A stretch of 64,000 nt of DNA from Takakia lepidozioides (GCA_030704615.1 CM060732.1:3286001-3350000); one strand, 5' to 3'. Positions 21,801 to 32,200 are shown, counted from the first letter of the stretch. Numbers and translations: made by a program. Notes: a model not told the origin generated them from the letters alone.

Positions 21801-23598
21801 AAGCTTGAGGCAACGCCAAAAGCTGTGGCCTTTCTCAGTTATGAATGCTGGCAGTCTACCCTGTAATGGCAGTGGGCTTCAATCTACTCTTCTCCCCTCC
21901 CTGGCGCCCCCCTGTTCGCTCTGGTGTGCCTGCTGTACGACCTTGAAAGGAATGGATAATTTGTTGGCCTACATGAGGGAGCAGAGATAGACAGTCAGTT
22001 CGTAGTCAGCATTCTGTGTTTGCTTGCATCACTCCACTTCAGTTACCTTTCAAATGTAACTCTGGAGTTTACTTCACACTTCATACTTACACTCGCTTAC
22101 ATCCATTGGTTACCCTGATTTGTATTGCCTGACAGTGACGAGGAGTTGCTACGTCAGGGGCTAGCATTGAATGATGACCTGCAGCGTGTGCTTGCTCAGC
22201 ATGATGCAATTGCTTCTGGGTCTCCATTGCCAGCTGAGTCAACAGAATACCTTGCTCGTTTTGACCATGAGGAAGAGGAGCCAGAGGATGATTTTGCACA
22301 ACTGGCCCACAGGTACACATAGACTTTCATTTGTTAAGTTCCCTTAGTAGGTGAGAGTGTAAAGGTGATTCATTATGTTCGTATTGCTGGCTTTTACTCG
22401 TCCTTAACAAGTGCTCATTTGCAGGTCATCATCTCGATTGCGATTGCAAGGCAAGAGCCAGAGCCAGAGCTCGACCATCATCCCAGGAAACAAGCCAAAT
22501 GTACCACAGCTGGCATTGCCCCCACCCCCACAATCAAACAAGAAGGTTGGCTCAGCAAAGAGCCTTGCTGGGCAGCGAGAGCAAGCAGTGGATCTACTCA
22601 GTGGTGACTTGTTTGGTGACAAGTCAGCACAGTCCACTGCAACTACCTCACCTCCAGTCACCCCTCCCACTCAGCTGGCCCTACTAGACCCACCTCCGCA
22701 GGGTGCACAAAATCCCTTTGCATCAAGTCCAGACTTTCAGGCCACCCCAAGCTCTCAGCCTCTGTATGGGTCCTCATCCCAGCAGCAACAGTTTGGGCAA
22801 ACCAATGGAAACACAACAAGTCCTCCCTCCCAAGGCTACCAACAGCGGCAAAATATGCAGGGGCAGCCTTCTGGTCAACCCCAAAGCAACTATGCTGTCC
22901 CATGGTCAGCAGCTGCTCGGGGGGCTGGCCTCACCCTCAGCTCACAGCATCGTGCCTTGATCTATGGAGAGCAACAGCCCCAATTGGCCATGTCATCCTC
23001 CGGGCAGCAATCAGCTGTGCAGCCATTACCAGGGCAGCAATTACAAGGTGAGCAGCAAGGGCACAGCCAGCAGTCACAAGGGCTTCCAGGGCAGGGGCAG
23101 CACTTGCAAGTGGGGTACAATATTTCTTCTCCATGGGGTGGGGTAAATGGGCCACAGCCAATGAGTCCACAGCCGCGGGCTATGCTGTATGGGTCACAAA
23201 CAAACACTGTGACAGTGCTCCCTCCACCTCCAGGTCAGCACACTCAGAGGCAGCAGTTCTTTCAGCAGCAGCAGCAACTGGCTCAAGGTAGTCATGACCC
23301 CTACAAGATGAGCTATGGGGGTGCGACACACAGTGATATCTCAGGGCAGACTCACAACCTCTCTCTCCAGGGTACAAGCCAGTACATGCAGAACCAGCCA
23401 ATAGGAGGCCAGTATGGACAAAAAGGTATGGCACCCAATGCACAGCAGCAGGTGCCGACTCCGGCTAAAGAAGTCAACCCTGCTGACAAATTGTTTGAGG
23501 ATTTGGTGGATTTGCGAAGTGTAAACGCAAAATTTAAGGCAGCTGGAATTGTGGGTAACTTGTCCAGGCCAAGTACTAGTAAGGCCGGAAGTCTGTAA
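10175..23598 (+). CDS. TOM1-like (TOL) ubiquitin-binding trafficking protein, VHS + GAT, nine exons
   Basis: Exons, all with GT-AG borders and matching phases: 10175-10278, 17065-17143, 17838-17936, 18441-18554, 18818-18993, 19445-19526, 19804-19889, 22136-22312 and 22425-23598. They encode 696 residues. Residues 1 to about 140 form a VHS domain ([49 protein letters not shown]). Residues about 190-285 form a GAT domain ([28 protein letters not shown]). The rest is Gln/Pro/Ser-rich and probably disordered, with a clathrin-box-like VDLLSGDLF and a conserved-looking [10 protein letters not shown] near the end. In plants this family takes the place of ESCRT-0 in carrying ubiquitinated cargo to endosomes. 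Intron 1 (6.8 kb) and intron 7 (2.2 kb) hold LINE insertions, but the exons are intact. The start is the first ATG before the conserved VHS helix. Confidence 0.92.
11947..12187. repeat. ~125-bp tandem duplication in intron 1
   Basis: The block with AAGCACC(T/C)ATTCCCAAAAGG, CCAAGTACTCA, GCAAAAGTATTC and GTCCATGTAAGT occurs at about 11947-12060 and again at about 12073-12187 in direct orientation with several changes. No coding potential. Nearby (12395-12445) short GTGAGTCATCCTA units are also repeated. Confidence 0.7.
12869..16408 (-). mobile_element. LINE retrotransposon inserted in a GA microsatellite within intron 1
   Basis: A minus-strand non-LTR element of about 3.5 kb, opposite to the host gene. 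Its 3' end (ATGAGTACA, no poly(A) tail) abuts a (GA)n run at about 12839-12868, and its 5' side abuts another (GA)n run at about 16407-16430, as expected if a GA microsatellite was the duplicated target. It carries a broken ORF2 (apurinic-type endonuclease, reverse transcriptase, C-terminal zinc-binding region). No separate ORF1 was recognised. Two further copies with the same 3' end are in this host gene. Confidence 0.8.
12874..16076 (-). pseudogene. LINE ORF2: endonuclease-reverse transcriptase, broken
   Basis: In minus-strand order the pieces are as follows. At about 15861-15300 there is an APE-type endonuclease N-terminus ([28 protein letters not shown]), whose middle seems deleted because it jumps to the linker before RT. 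At 14884-14300 lie the RT finger and palm ([50 protein letters not shown]). At about 14270-14170 is [20 protein letters not shown]. At about 14100 is the catalytic FADD. Thumb and C-terminal parts follow ([20 protein letters not shown]). The stop matches that of the plus-strand copy at 20988. Frameshifts and stops interrupt it, so it is inactive. Confidence 0.85.
17601..17659 (-). mobile_element. 29-bp 5'-truncated LINE tail with 15-bp target duplication
   Basis: CCTCAGAGTCAGAGA occurs at 17601-17615 and 17645-17659. Between them lie 29 bp (17616-17644) identical to the last bases of the LINE family (CTACGGCAAACAACGTCTTA then TGAGTACAA on the minus strand). It is an extreme 5' truncation in intron 2 of the host gene and fixes the true 3' terminus of the family. 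Confidence 0.9.
20016..21004 (+). mobile_element. 5'-truncated LINE copy in intron 7 with 10-bp target duplication
   Basis: TCTCTTGCAC flanks the insert at 20016-20025 and 20995-21004. The 969-bp insert (20026-20994) is the 3' part of the same LINE family as at 12.9-16.4 kb, here in the sense orientation of the host gene. It ends with ATGAGTACAA and has no poly(A). Confidence 0.9.
20026..20988 (+). pseudogene. C-terminal third of LINE ORF2 (zinc-binding tail), open frame
   Basis: The frame is open from the insertion point to TGA at 20986-20988 (about 320 codons) but has no ATG of its own at the start. It matches the post-RT region of the minus-strand copy ([26 protein letters not shown]). 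It ends with a CCHC pattern ([22 protein letters not shown]), the zinc-binding tail typical of LINE reverse transcriptases. Because it lies in an intron without a promoter it is read as a fragment. The intact frame means the insertion is younger than the intron 1 copy. Confidence 0.85.
21005..22130. other. Rest of intron 7
   Basis: About 1.1 kb between the LINE and exon 8. Short open frames only, no recognisable domain, and no repeat match elsewhere in the window was noticed. Confidence 0.5.
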
Positions 23599-23923
23599 TT
23601 TTATGACATTTTTGTGGCAAGTCACAGCATAGGATTGCAGGTGTGCTTTGAGCATAAAGGCTATATTACCTCTTAACGATTGTATGCTTGTTCTCTCTTC
23701 CTTTCCCCTCTTCTCTTCTTTCTCTCTTTCCCCTTGCCATCCCCTCAAGACTTCTAAAATGGATGGGAAGTTGACAGGAAGTGCATGCTTTAGCTCTGGA
23801 AACAATTTGTTTGTTGGTGATGCCTCTATGAGGAGGTTTGTCAGAATTCTGCAGTAGTGAAGACAGTAAAGCAAAAGGTATTGTAGCTATACATAGGACG
23901 TGGTGTGCGAATGTCTCTTTGTG

Positions 23924-23929
23924 AATAAA
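23924..23929 (+). terminator. Likely polyadenylation signal of the TOM1-like gene
   Basis: AATAAA lies 326 bp after the stop codon, followed by AT-rich DNA (CAAATATTTTTCAC). Spacing and sequence suit a plant 3' UTR end. The region 23599-23923 between stop and signal has no other gene. Confidence 0.5.
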
Positions 23930-23959
23930 ATGCAAATATTTTTCACTAGTGGTAATTAC

Positions 23960-25020
23960 AAGTTGGAGGTTACTACTTGCAGTTCACCTGTGTGTTCCAA
24001 GGGAAGAGAGAACCTTGGGCATGTGTGAGGATGCTTTCTACTTACGAAGGATTAGAAGTTAGTATCTTTTTGAGGCAAAAGTCCGTTGGTCTAGAGAGAA
24101 CCTTGTCATAAGAACTTTTATATATTAGATACGGTGATACTGTGTAGACAAGGAAAAGGTGATACATCCCCTCCAGTCCCCATGAGAGAAATGTGATAGA
24201 AAGGTGACTGGATCATGCACACATTCACGTTCTCTCATAGAAGTGGTAGGACTCTAATTCATTGTTTACTGATAGCAGTTATGGTTCTGTACCCCCAGTT
24301 TGCTCTTGGTTCTAGTTTTGAGCGGTGGCTTGAGTATCTGAGTTAAGAACAACTGAAGACATTGATAATATGGTGCTTCGATGGTATGACTGGGTCATCC
24401 TGGGGAAGTGCCATCACAAAGGCTGTTTCTCGTTTGTTTCCACAAAAGTCATGTATTCCCCCACCACATGCCACCAATGGATAGGTTCTCTAGAAAGTGG
24501 TTGCGCACATTGGACGGACTGGGAAGAATTGCCGATGTGTTATTCCGATTCATGAGGAATGGTAATTGAAATTTTCACACTTGGACAGCGCAAATCATAC
24601 AACCATCATAGGGGTTCGCTCTGTGAAGACTCATTTTGTGCGTGACAGGATATGCTTGTCCTCTCCTAGATGTCATTTTTTTTTTTTTTTTTTGGTCAAG
24701 GGGTGTGAACAAGAAGAGCAAGCTCTGCGGACGAGAAGGGGATCTTGCGCGTAGAGGAAGTCTGATACACACTGACACAGGGCCGAGCTACACGGCATGC
24801 ACATCCAACACCATGTACACAGAAAATACACTTTTTCATCAAAAGACCGCCAACCCGAGGTCTGCCCGGGCTTATACATCAGACCTAGGGTTGAGCCCGC
24901 CTGCCACGTGGCGAGGCGTGCTAGGCCCGTCGTAGGGGCACTGCATCTAGGGCATGGAATGAGTGAATGGCCAAGATCGAGCCAACATACTAGGGTTAAT
25001 CATGCATACTCATGAAATGT
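23960..25020. other. Intergenic region downstream of the TOM1-like gene
   Basis: No gene recognised. An 18-bp T run at 24676-24693 could be the poly(A) tail of a minus-strand retrocopy, but no source gene or target duplication could be identified. Confidence 0.4.
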
Positions 25021-25049
25021 CAGGGATGCCTCGGCCGTGAGCCTGGTCG

Positions 25050-25140
25050 CGTGAGCGCAGCTGCGCTCACGCCACGTCACCTTGCGCCCACGCCACATCA
25101 CCGGGCTCACTCCACGTCATCGCGCTTAAACGCCGCGTCA
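25050..25140. promoter_or_regulatory. 22-bp palindrome followed by four phased CCACGTCA-type motifs
   Basis: GTGAGCGCAGCTGCGCTCAC (25051-25070, extended by one pair to 22 bp) is a perfect palindrome. Right after it come GCCACGTCAC (25071), GCCACATCA (25092), TCCACGTCAT (25111) and GCCGCGTCA (25132), spaced 19-21 bp. ACGTCA cores are bZIP-type binding sites in plants. No adjacent gene is evident, so function is unknown. Confidence 0.4.
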
Positions 25141-25249
25141 CCGCGCGCCAAGGAAGAAGCAGAGTGTATTTCCGCGGAAGAGCACCCTTAACCGCGGAAA
25201 CAAGTTGGACGACATAATAAAAGGACGTGGTCATTCCCACCTGAAAGCA

Positions 25250-25612
25250 ACAGATGAATGCAGGATGGATGAATGTAGAGTGGATGAGAAATAGATGGAT
25301 GAGTGCGAACAATGCAAGCAGATGGATGAATGTGGGATGGATGAGAGTACAATGGATGAATGTACAATGGATGTTGAATAATGGAAAACATTCATGAATG
25401 GAGGATGCATGAATACACAGTAGATGAATGCACAATGTATATGACATGAGTGTGTGGGGTTTGTGGGATGGATTCGAGAGTACAGTGGATGAATGTACAA
25501 TGGATGTTGAATAATGGAAAATAATCATGAATGGAGGATGCATGAATACACAATAGATGAATGCACAATGGATATGACATGAGTGTGTGGGGTTTGTGGG
25601 ATGGATTCATGA
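25250..25612. repeat. Minisatellite of GGATGAATG words with a 133-bp two-copy period
   Basis: Short GGATGAATGTA-like units begin near 25250. From about 25345 a longer unit (GTACAATGGATGTTGAATAA ... GAGTGTGTGGGGTTTGTGGG) repeats with a 133-bp shift and ends near 25612. Minus-strand frames give His/Ser/Ile-rich peptides that are only translations of the repeat. Confidence 0.8.
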
Positions 25613-25639
25613 AGATTGCCATTTTAATCTGAGTGGATT

Positions 25640-26510
25640 CTTTGTTTCATTTGTTTTTTTTCTGCCGGAACAACTGCAATGAAGCAAGGGAATTCAATCT
25701 TTTCCGAAGAGGATGAAAACAGAACATTAAAAATGCGAAGTTCAGTCTGACTCAGAGTCAGTACAATGTATCCCGCTGTCCCTCTACATCCAAGTCCAAG
25801 AATTTAAGAAACTCCGGGTCTACGATGGCTACACCTGCGATCGGCAATGCTGTATTACTCAACACAGTCAGGTGCGAATAGAGCCTCGTCCATTCCTCTC
25901 AATCAATGCATTGCCATTGCTTTGGCATATCACAGGAAAAAGCATCCCAAATTTGTGTCCGAAACTGGGGCGTGTCTGTCGAATCTTCCAATATAGTCTC
26001 GCCACAATGGATGGGGGCGCTCTGCTCGAGTGATCCATATGACGACATGCCCTCGCTCGCCTGCTCTCCTGCAAATCCCAGCAAGAAAAAAGTTATTACA
26101 CTCCACCCAATGATTTGATGTCTGCGATTTGAACATGGCACCCAAAGTGGATGACAATTCCATGGCATACTTACTCACATGAAAAGTCTTGCGCCTGCTT
26201 ATCCTCGGATCCTCATCATTTCGGATTGAATCGTTCAGTCTGTGTGCCTGATGTAGAGCCAGACAAAAGGGGGAGGAGCACAGTATTGTATAGGTCAGAG
26301 TCACCATGCCAAAAAGGGTTCTTCCGCCTGCCTTGCACGCATGGTATCATCAGGATCCCTAAACTCCAAAGGCACCTTAAGCGATTGGGGAAGAGGGTTA
26401 TGCGCCATCACCACCCGCAGCAAGCCGCCTCCACAAAGCACATAAGCAATGAAGCAAAGCAGGCACAATTGCAAGGCACTAGAAAGGAGGGAGAGAGACT
26501 TCCTAGCACA
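25640..26510. other. Intergenic region without recognised features
   Basis: Overlapping short open frames on both strands (up to 135 codons) with no domain recognised. No gene is supported. Confidence 0.4.
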
Positions 26511-26520
26511 AATGCCCTTG

Positions 26521-26600
26521 CTAAACTTAAAACCAGAGGAGGGAAGATGCCACTGTGAATGGCTAAACTTAAAACCAGTGGAGGGAAGATGCCACTGCAT
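26521..26600. repeat. 42-bp tandem duplication
   Basis: CTAAACTTAAAACCAG followed by GGAGGGAAGATGCCACTG occurs at 26521 and again at 26563 with one substitution, a recent direct duplication of 42 bp. Confidence 0.85.
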
Positions 26601-26804
26601 TCACAGCGGTGTTTCCTGCTGCAAGAGAGACAAGGCGCCGCCTTCGCGCCTCCCCAGGCGCTCGTCCAGCATGGGTACGATACCACAAACGGGGCAGCTA
26701 CCAAAGCACGTCCGCCATAACACTCTCCCCGCGAGCTCAGAAGCACATCGCGTGCTTCTGACAGCGGGAGAGACAACATAGGGTTTCTTTTCCCCCGATT
26801 TTTC

Positions 26805-27365
26805 ATCCGTGGATGAAAAACAGTAGAACACATCCTTCTACCTTGACGGATTTCATCCGCAGCAGGGTTAAAAATAGGTTTTATGGTAGGGGTTAGGGTT
26901 TCCACCGTAATTAATCATAATTAGGGGTAGTAAAGATCAATTCCAGGCCATAATCACGTCATCCATAAACAGCTCACTTATGTCAGGATGAAAAAGTGGG
27001 GAGTATCATCTGTGGCAGCGGTTTACCTCCATCTAGGTAATTTCATCATTCCTCACCAGACCATCCGGTATGGATCAAAAGAGTCAATGAAAGAGGAATG
27101 AAGAAAATTATTATCCTGGTAGTTTTTCAACCGGTATGGATAAAAAACAGGATGTTGTTGGCAACCTTCATAGAGGTAATTTTTTCATTCCATGGTGACT
27201 CATCCAGTATGGATGAGACTCAATAAAGGAGGAATGAAAAAAGCCAAAAAACCATCCTAAAGGTAATTCAGTGTCCATCCTGGTGGCTCATCCAATATGG
27301 ATGAAAAAAACCGATAGAGGATGGATGAGCCTCTGTCAAAACTTCATCCGGTATGGGTGAAAAAA
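26805..27365. repeat. Dispersed hairpin motif CATCCGGTATGGATGAAAA
   Basis: At least six variants of CATCC-N(4-5)-GGATGAAAAA occur near 26808, 27062, 27131, 27208, 27290 and 27346, about 70-85 bp apart for most. The CATCC and GGATG halves are inverted, so each forms a small hairpin. The sequence between motifs also shares words (GGAATGAA, AGGTAATT), so this is an old, decayed tandem array. Confidence 0.6.
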
Positions 27366-27479
27366 CAGGAAATCAACACTGATAGCAAACTACGAGTTTC
27401 CAGTAGAGAGGGAGACAGAGGGAGAGAGGGGGCACCCGCCAACCAGCCCCTGGTATGGCAGTCCCTTATGGAGTGAGTG

Positions 27480-27514
27480 TGGTATGCACTCACCCCGTAA
27501 GGGAGTGCATACCA
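27480..27514. repeat. 12-bp-arm hairpin
   Basis: TGGTATGCACTC at 27480-27491 is inverted as GAGTGCATACCA at 27503-27514 with an 11-bp loop. The surrounding 27440-27545 region has further related words. No terminator or tRNA role is apparent. Confidence 0.6.
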
Positions 27515-27919
27515 GACCCCTTCATAATTTTTCTCCTTCTGCAATATAGTTTCCCACCCTTGGACACATTCGCCAATGGGGCAGGAAAGGCCTATATCCT
27601 CTCCTCAAACTTGCTTAAGCCTTTGATCGGACAAGAAAGGACAGTGATGATGGTGTTTGTACGCACTATCTACCATCTTCCGTTATTGTTATTTCATTAC
27701 CAGTCTGACCTACTAACAAGGATTTTTATGGTCTGGCAGTTGGCCAGCATATAAGTTCCTGAGTTGGAGGGGTGTACATCAAGTTCGCTTTGGGGTTTCA
27801 GTCCCTGGCCTCCATTTTTTCCAGCAATGCAAACTACCACTAGTCACGGCAAGTGACTTCAAGTACCAATATGCAAGGGCTGGACTCTGGAGTTTTGGAG
27901 GATTCTGAGAATCTAAACA

Positions 27920-29583
27920 TACCGGAGGAAGGTTGCAGGCTGATGAGACCTACGCCCATGGCAGGAAATTCATAACTCATGCGGCGAAGCCTACCCCTTT
28001 GGGATTCATATATATGCTATACCCAAACCGAGGTATGGAATGGATCAGCCCTAAGAACCTGATTAAGGAAGCTCTGGTGACTCATGCACAACCAGACCTG
28101 GCTCTCCTTGTTGATGAGATTGTCTTTGGATGGACCTATCATAAACAATGCAGCACTGAATTTTAGCAGCCTGCTTTTGTTTTCCGAGACTTCAACTTCA
28201 TGCAAGATCTGATTATGTCACCAGAATGCGCATGTGATGGAACTAACAGGTTTCGTGCGTTTTGTGATGAGGCTACGGTAACAGAGTTCCATTTACCTGG
28301 GTCTGTTCCCAAACAACACGTACGTACCATGGATCTGATCATCATCAGACATGAGAGACTGGAAGCCGTGTTCAGCCTAGGTATGAATCACATCCCTCTC
28401 AAATGTACCTTGTTGAAGGATGTAGTTGAGCAAATCCACTCTGCATTTTTCAAAGACATGTAACATTCTACAAGTAGATACTTGTGAGAATTGGGTGTTA
28501 TCATGCAGCCAATGGTTGAAAAACACATGCTAGGATAGACTGAAACAAAAAGCCAGCAGACGCAATGGCCGTTTCAATCATCATGAAAGAAATCCTTTTA
28601 TTGTGCAAGAGGCACGGGATGAACTTACATGGCTTCTTTCTCACTTTTACATGTCTGGGCTTGACAAGGCTAACAATAATGTATGTTTTATGTGTGTGAA
28701 GCACATAAGAACACAAGCATACCATCGGCTGACGGTAAAGATTTCAAACCCTGTTTTGAAAATGAGGTATGGCTTTCACCCGATTCTGTCTTGAGAAGCA
28801 TTTATGAAGAATTACAGAACTTGCCCTCTGAAATACCAGTAGCAGCATGTAACCCTACATGATGGGAATTTACAAGCTACACAAAAAGAAGTACCGCTGG
28901 ATTACCAACGCCCATAATTGTATTTTCAGCGAACTTGCCAGTCTATTGACACGTGCGACCATGGATCTATTGCCTCTGGTAAAGGAATGGGTCAAAGCAC
29001 GGCTTGACACTTATGAAAAAAATTTCAAAGTGTCCACTTCCATGTATTGGATAATAGAAGCATCTCTGATTTTACTCTGAATTTGCCTGCAAGGATCCAT
29101 GATGTGTTTGTCGCGGACATCACTCAATGTTACAAAAACATACCCTTGACAAGTGAAGTCAGTTTGGAATATGTGGTTCAGATTGCCTTCCGGCAATACC
29201 ACATTGCTCACCCTCGATCCAATCACTCATTATGGATCCCAGCCAGGAACAACACGTTCGGGAAATGTAGGTGGGGACCCTCTTCTCCTAAGACTGGTAC
29301 GTGGATTGAGCTCTCCGAAGCTAGATTGCTTGGGCTCCATAAGTGGTTGATGACTCATTGTTTTGTTGCATTGGGAGATCGAGTTTGGCAGCAAGTTTCT
29401 GGTATACCCATGGGTTTTTCATGTTCTCCTCTATGGTGTAACATTTACTTCCTGTCCTATGAGATTAAATTTATTCTCCGACTTGCTACTATTGGACAGT
29501 TCCAGCTTATGACTAAATTCAAGTCAGCCTTCAGGTACATCGATGACATATGTTGGTTGACTGTCGGTGATGCAAAGTTGTAA
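27920..29583 (+). pseudogene. Penelope-like reverse transcriptase relic
   Basis: The coding sequence is broken by stops and frameshifts. In order: DLIIIRHERLEAVF and LGMNHIPLKCTL (28330-28410); DELTWLLSHFYMSGLDKANN (about 28618-28680), which resembles the ADKA-type region before RT in Penelope-like elements; YKLHKKKYRWITNA (about 28870); motif A FVADITQCYKNIP (about 29107); motif B SGIPMGFSCSPLWCNIYF (about 29400); motif C FRYIDDICWL (about 29532). The LHK motif before RT, NIPL after the catalytic Asp, and YIDD suggest Penelope-like ancestry. No GIY-YIG endonuclease was seen. A DIRS-like or other RT is the alternative. Confidence 0.65.
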
Positions 29584-29931
29584 GTACACTGGAAAATGAA
29601 GAGAGTGGGAAGATATTCATGTCATGTCAAGACATGGATAAGACCCATAAGGGTCATTGTCAATTAAAGACATAAATAGCCCTAGATAGGGCACTATCTC
29701 ACACTTCCAGTCTTGTCAAATCATCCCAAATGACACCACCCAATCATCCAAGACAAAAACAAGGTGGGAGGGCGGGGTTTGTTCTTGTGTGGGACAAGAT
29801 AAGATATTGCTGCCCCTTTGCAGGCTGCAAGGCCTCTTGGTTCAGCCTGCACACATACCTTACCAGCAGGTCATGTATTGAAGGAGCACAAAATATGGCT
29901 TGCAGAAGGGACACCTAGGAGATTGGGAAAA

Positions 29932-31190
29932 AAAGTAGCAGATGCAATTGAGCATAGGAACTAGAGTGATAAGTTGAGTTGGGTGTTTCCTAGAACAAAT
30001 GTAGGCTGTCATTGTCAGCTGCTAGCAGCAAGGGAATGATGTATGCATGATTTGTGCAGAGGCATGGATAGCTCAAGGAGCAGGGATAGAGTGTGGGTCC
30101 AGATTCATCCAAGAAGGCCGCATTTCAAGCTCCACATTACCTACGATTCATTGTGGAAGGATAGCTACAAGACCTGCATGGGTAGATGGTCAACTGGAAG
30201 CCACCGCAGCAGCGGCGCCACGCTTGATAAAATCAGACACTGCTAATGATGGCACCTTCTTCAACACATCTCACCCTATTTTTTCCTCTTATCAAGGACA
30301 ATGTGGTGAGGGCACCTTCTTCTTCGACCTATTTCAACCTGTTTTGCCCTCACATCAGACTCGGCCCTGAGATGCATATTGAATTCTGTAAGTTAGCTCA
30401 TTGGGTGGATCTGTGGTGGTTTGGGGTGACTTTGACAAGTAGGGTTGGGTTGTTTGCTAGAAGAACTTCACGCCATCAGTGTCAGCTACTAGCAGCAAGG
30501 CTGAGGATGTATTCATGATTGTACACAGGCAGGGATAGCTGAAGGACCAAGGATAGAGGTCCAGATTCATCCAAGAGGGCCGGATTTCAAACAAGTTTAG
30601 GGTCTGATTCCCTGTGGATCAGTAGCTACAAGTGGGTAGATGGTCAGCTGGAAACAGCAGTGGCAGCAGCACAATTGGTAGAACAAGGCACTGCTAATGA
30701 AGGTACCTTCTTCAACACATTTCACCCTGTTTTTCCCTCTTATCAGAATCGGCCCTAAATTTTCATGTTGAATTCTGCAAGTTAGCTGGTTGAGTGAACC
30801 TTAAATAGTTTGGAGTGACTTTGACATGATACTGCCAATGTGACAACAGGAAAGTGTCCAGAAACAGGTAACAGAGATGATGAAAAGCTGTGGAAAGAGT
30901 ACTTTCTGACCCCAGTCAATGGTGGGACACCCGAGGCAAAAAGGTGAATGCCTTTATAATTACAGAGAGTAGCAGACGCAATTCAACATAGGAATGAGTG
31001 TGATAAGCTGAGTTGGGTGTTTCCTAGAACAAATGTAGGCTGTCATTATCAGCTGCTAGCAGCAAGGCAACGATGAATGCATGATTTGTGCAGAGCCATG
31101 GATAGCTGAAGGAGCAGGGATAGAGCGTGGATCCAGATTCATCCAAGAGGGCCAGATTTACCTTGCACAAGATTACCTATGATTCCCTGT
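29932..31190. repeat. Three diverged tandem units
   Basis: Unit 1 (about 29932-30440), unit 2 (about 30441-30840, missing its first part) and unit 3 (about 30966-31190, truncated) share GTGTTTCCTAGAACAAATG, TCAGCTGCTAGCAGCAAGG, CCAGATTCATCCAAGA and, in the first two, TTCTTCAACACAT and GAATTCTG(T/C)AAGTTAGCT. No protein is conserved between units, so they appear non-coding. The third unit leads directly into the PPR fragment. Confidence 0.75.
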
Positions 31191-31640
31191 GGATCAATAG
31201 CTGGGAGTGCCATGATTGCAGGATATGGGCGGCATGGGGATTGGATGTATGAGCAAATGTTGCAGGAAGGGGTGAAGCCCAACCACATCACATTCGTTTG
31301 CATTTGTGCAAATGTGTGTACAAGCCTGGCAGCCCTGCAAAATGGCAAGAGGTCTATGGTGACATCATCAAAGCTGGAATTGTACTAGATGTCATTTGGA
31401 AGGAAGGAGGCAGTTCAGCAGTTCTTATGTCTCTCTCTTGCAATGCATGTGCAAGCTTGGCATACGTGGGAAAAGGACAAGAGAGCTCCATGGTGACATC
31501 GTCAAAGTTGGAATCATTCCACATGTCATTTTGAACTGATGAAAATGTGTGCCAAACATGGGAGCATTGAGTGTTTGAGAATATGGCTAACGAGATGATG
31601 GGGTGTTATGGAACTCGATGATTGCAGGATATGCCTCTCA
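31170..31640 (+). pseudogene. PLS-class pentatricopeptide-repeat (PPR) gene fragment
   Basis: The translation shows PPR motifs split over frames: SAMIAGYGRHG and MLQEGVKPNHITFVC (31200-31310), then ACTSLAAL-like and GDIIKAGIVLDV (31310-31395), then NACASLAYVGKG (31440-31480), then KHGSIECL- and MIAGYA-like codons (31555-31640). The P-L-S style of these motifs is that of organellar RNA-editing PPR proteins. Frames shift repeatedly and no start or DYW end is present, so it is a degraded fragment, perhaps captured by a mobile element. Confidence 0.65.
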
Positions 31641-31649
31641 TGGGTGAAA

Positions 31650-31810
31650 AGCTAAATGGATTCTAAAGTTTTGGCATGGTTGGAGCTCGAGTCGTCATCC
31701 CATATGACAGATGCGTATAGTCAGGTAGGCCTAACAACATTGCTAAGCATGGTCTTTTTTACTTCAGTTTTCTAATCCCTTTATAGTGGACTAATTTCGT
31801 TTGTCTAATT
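31650..31810 (-). mobile_element. Highly decayed fragment of the same LINE family
   Basis: Bases 31655-31805 align with 13680-13810 of the intron 1 LINE. Both have TGGATTCTA, a GGTTGGAG(T/C) word, CCCATAT, CAGATGCGTA, AGGCCTAA- or AGGTCTAA-like words and ATCCCT. Identity is only about 70%, so this is an old copy of the C-terminal ORF2 region on the minus strand. Confidence 0.6.
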
Positions 31811-32137
31811 GTCTGTGGGTGAAACACAGGTAGTTGGTGTGAGAGCAGAGTCTGGTTATAGTTCTAAGTCCATGTATGCTATGGAGTTCCAGGCAGGGAC
31901 ACAACAGGTTGATATAGTTAATTCCATGTCACAGACGATGATTTCCTTCTCAAAATGTAGCAAGAAGCATGTCCTCTGAAGGAGACTTCTCTTTTTATGT
32001 GCGGAGGTTTGTATGGAAGTTCTGCAACCACTAGGAGTGCTTGGTTCCCAACCCACAATCAATGTACATCACTAGTGAAGTAGTGCATTTCACCAGTTGC
32101 ATCTATCACTTCAACACTCTAGTTGTCGACTCCACTT

Positions 32138-32200
32138 GGGGGGCTGCTATTTCATGAGCGGCATGAGCATGAGCGGGAAAAAAAAAAGAGCATGAGCAAA
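32138..32200 (+). repeat. Left terminal inverted repeat with CATGAGC 9-mers
   Basis: GGGGGGCTGCTATTTCATGA begins the end, followed by GCGGCATGAGC, ATGAGCGGG, an A run and another GAGCATGAGC. The inner part is a short tandem of the 9-mer CATGAGCGG. It matches the right end in inverted orientation. Confidence 0.75.

Noticed and set aside
22404-23443. Antisense frames in the last exon of the TOM1-like gene
   Set aside because: Shadows of the Gln/Pro-rich coding strand; no independent support.
24676-24693. Poly(T) as the tail of a processed pseudogene
   Set aside because: No source gene or target duplication could be recognised.
25245-25612. Possible CRISPR array
   Set aside because: Plant nuclear context, no unique equal-length spacers, no cas genes; it is a minisatellite.
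25067-25622. Minus-strand His/Ser/Ile-rich frames, up to 158 codons
   Set aside because: They follow the GGATGAATG minisatellite; period and composition explain them fully.
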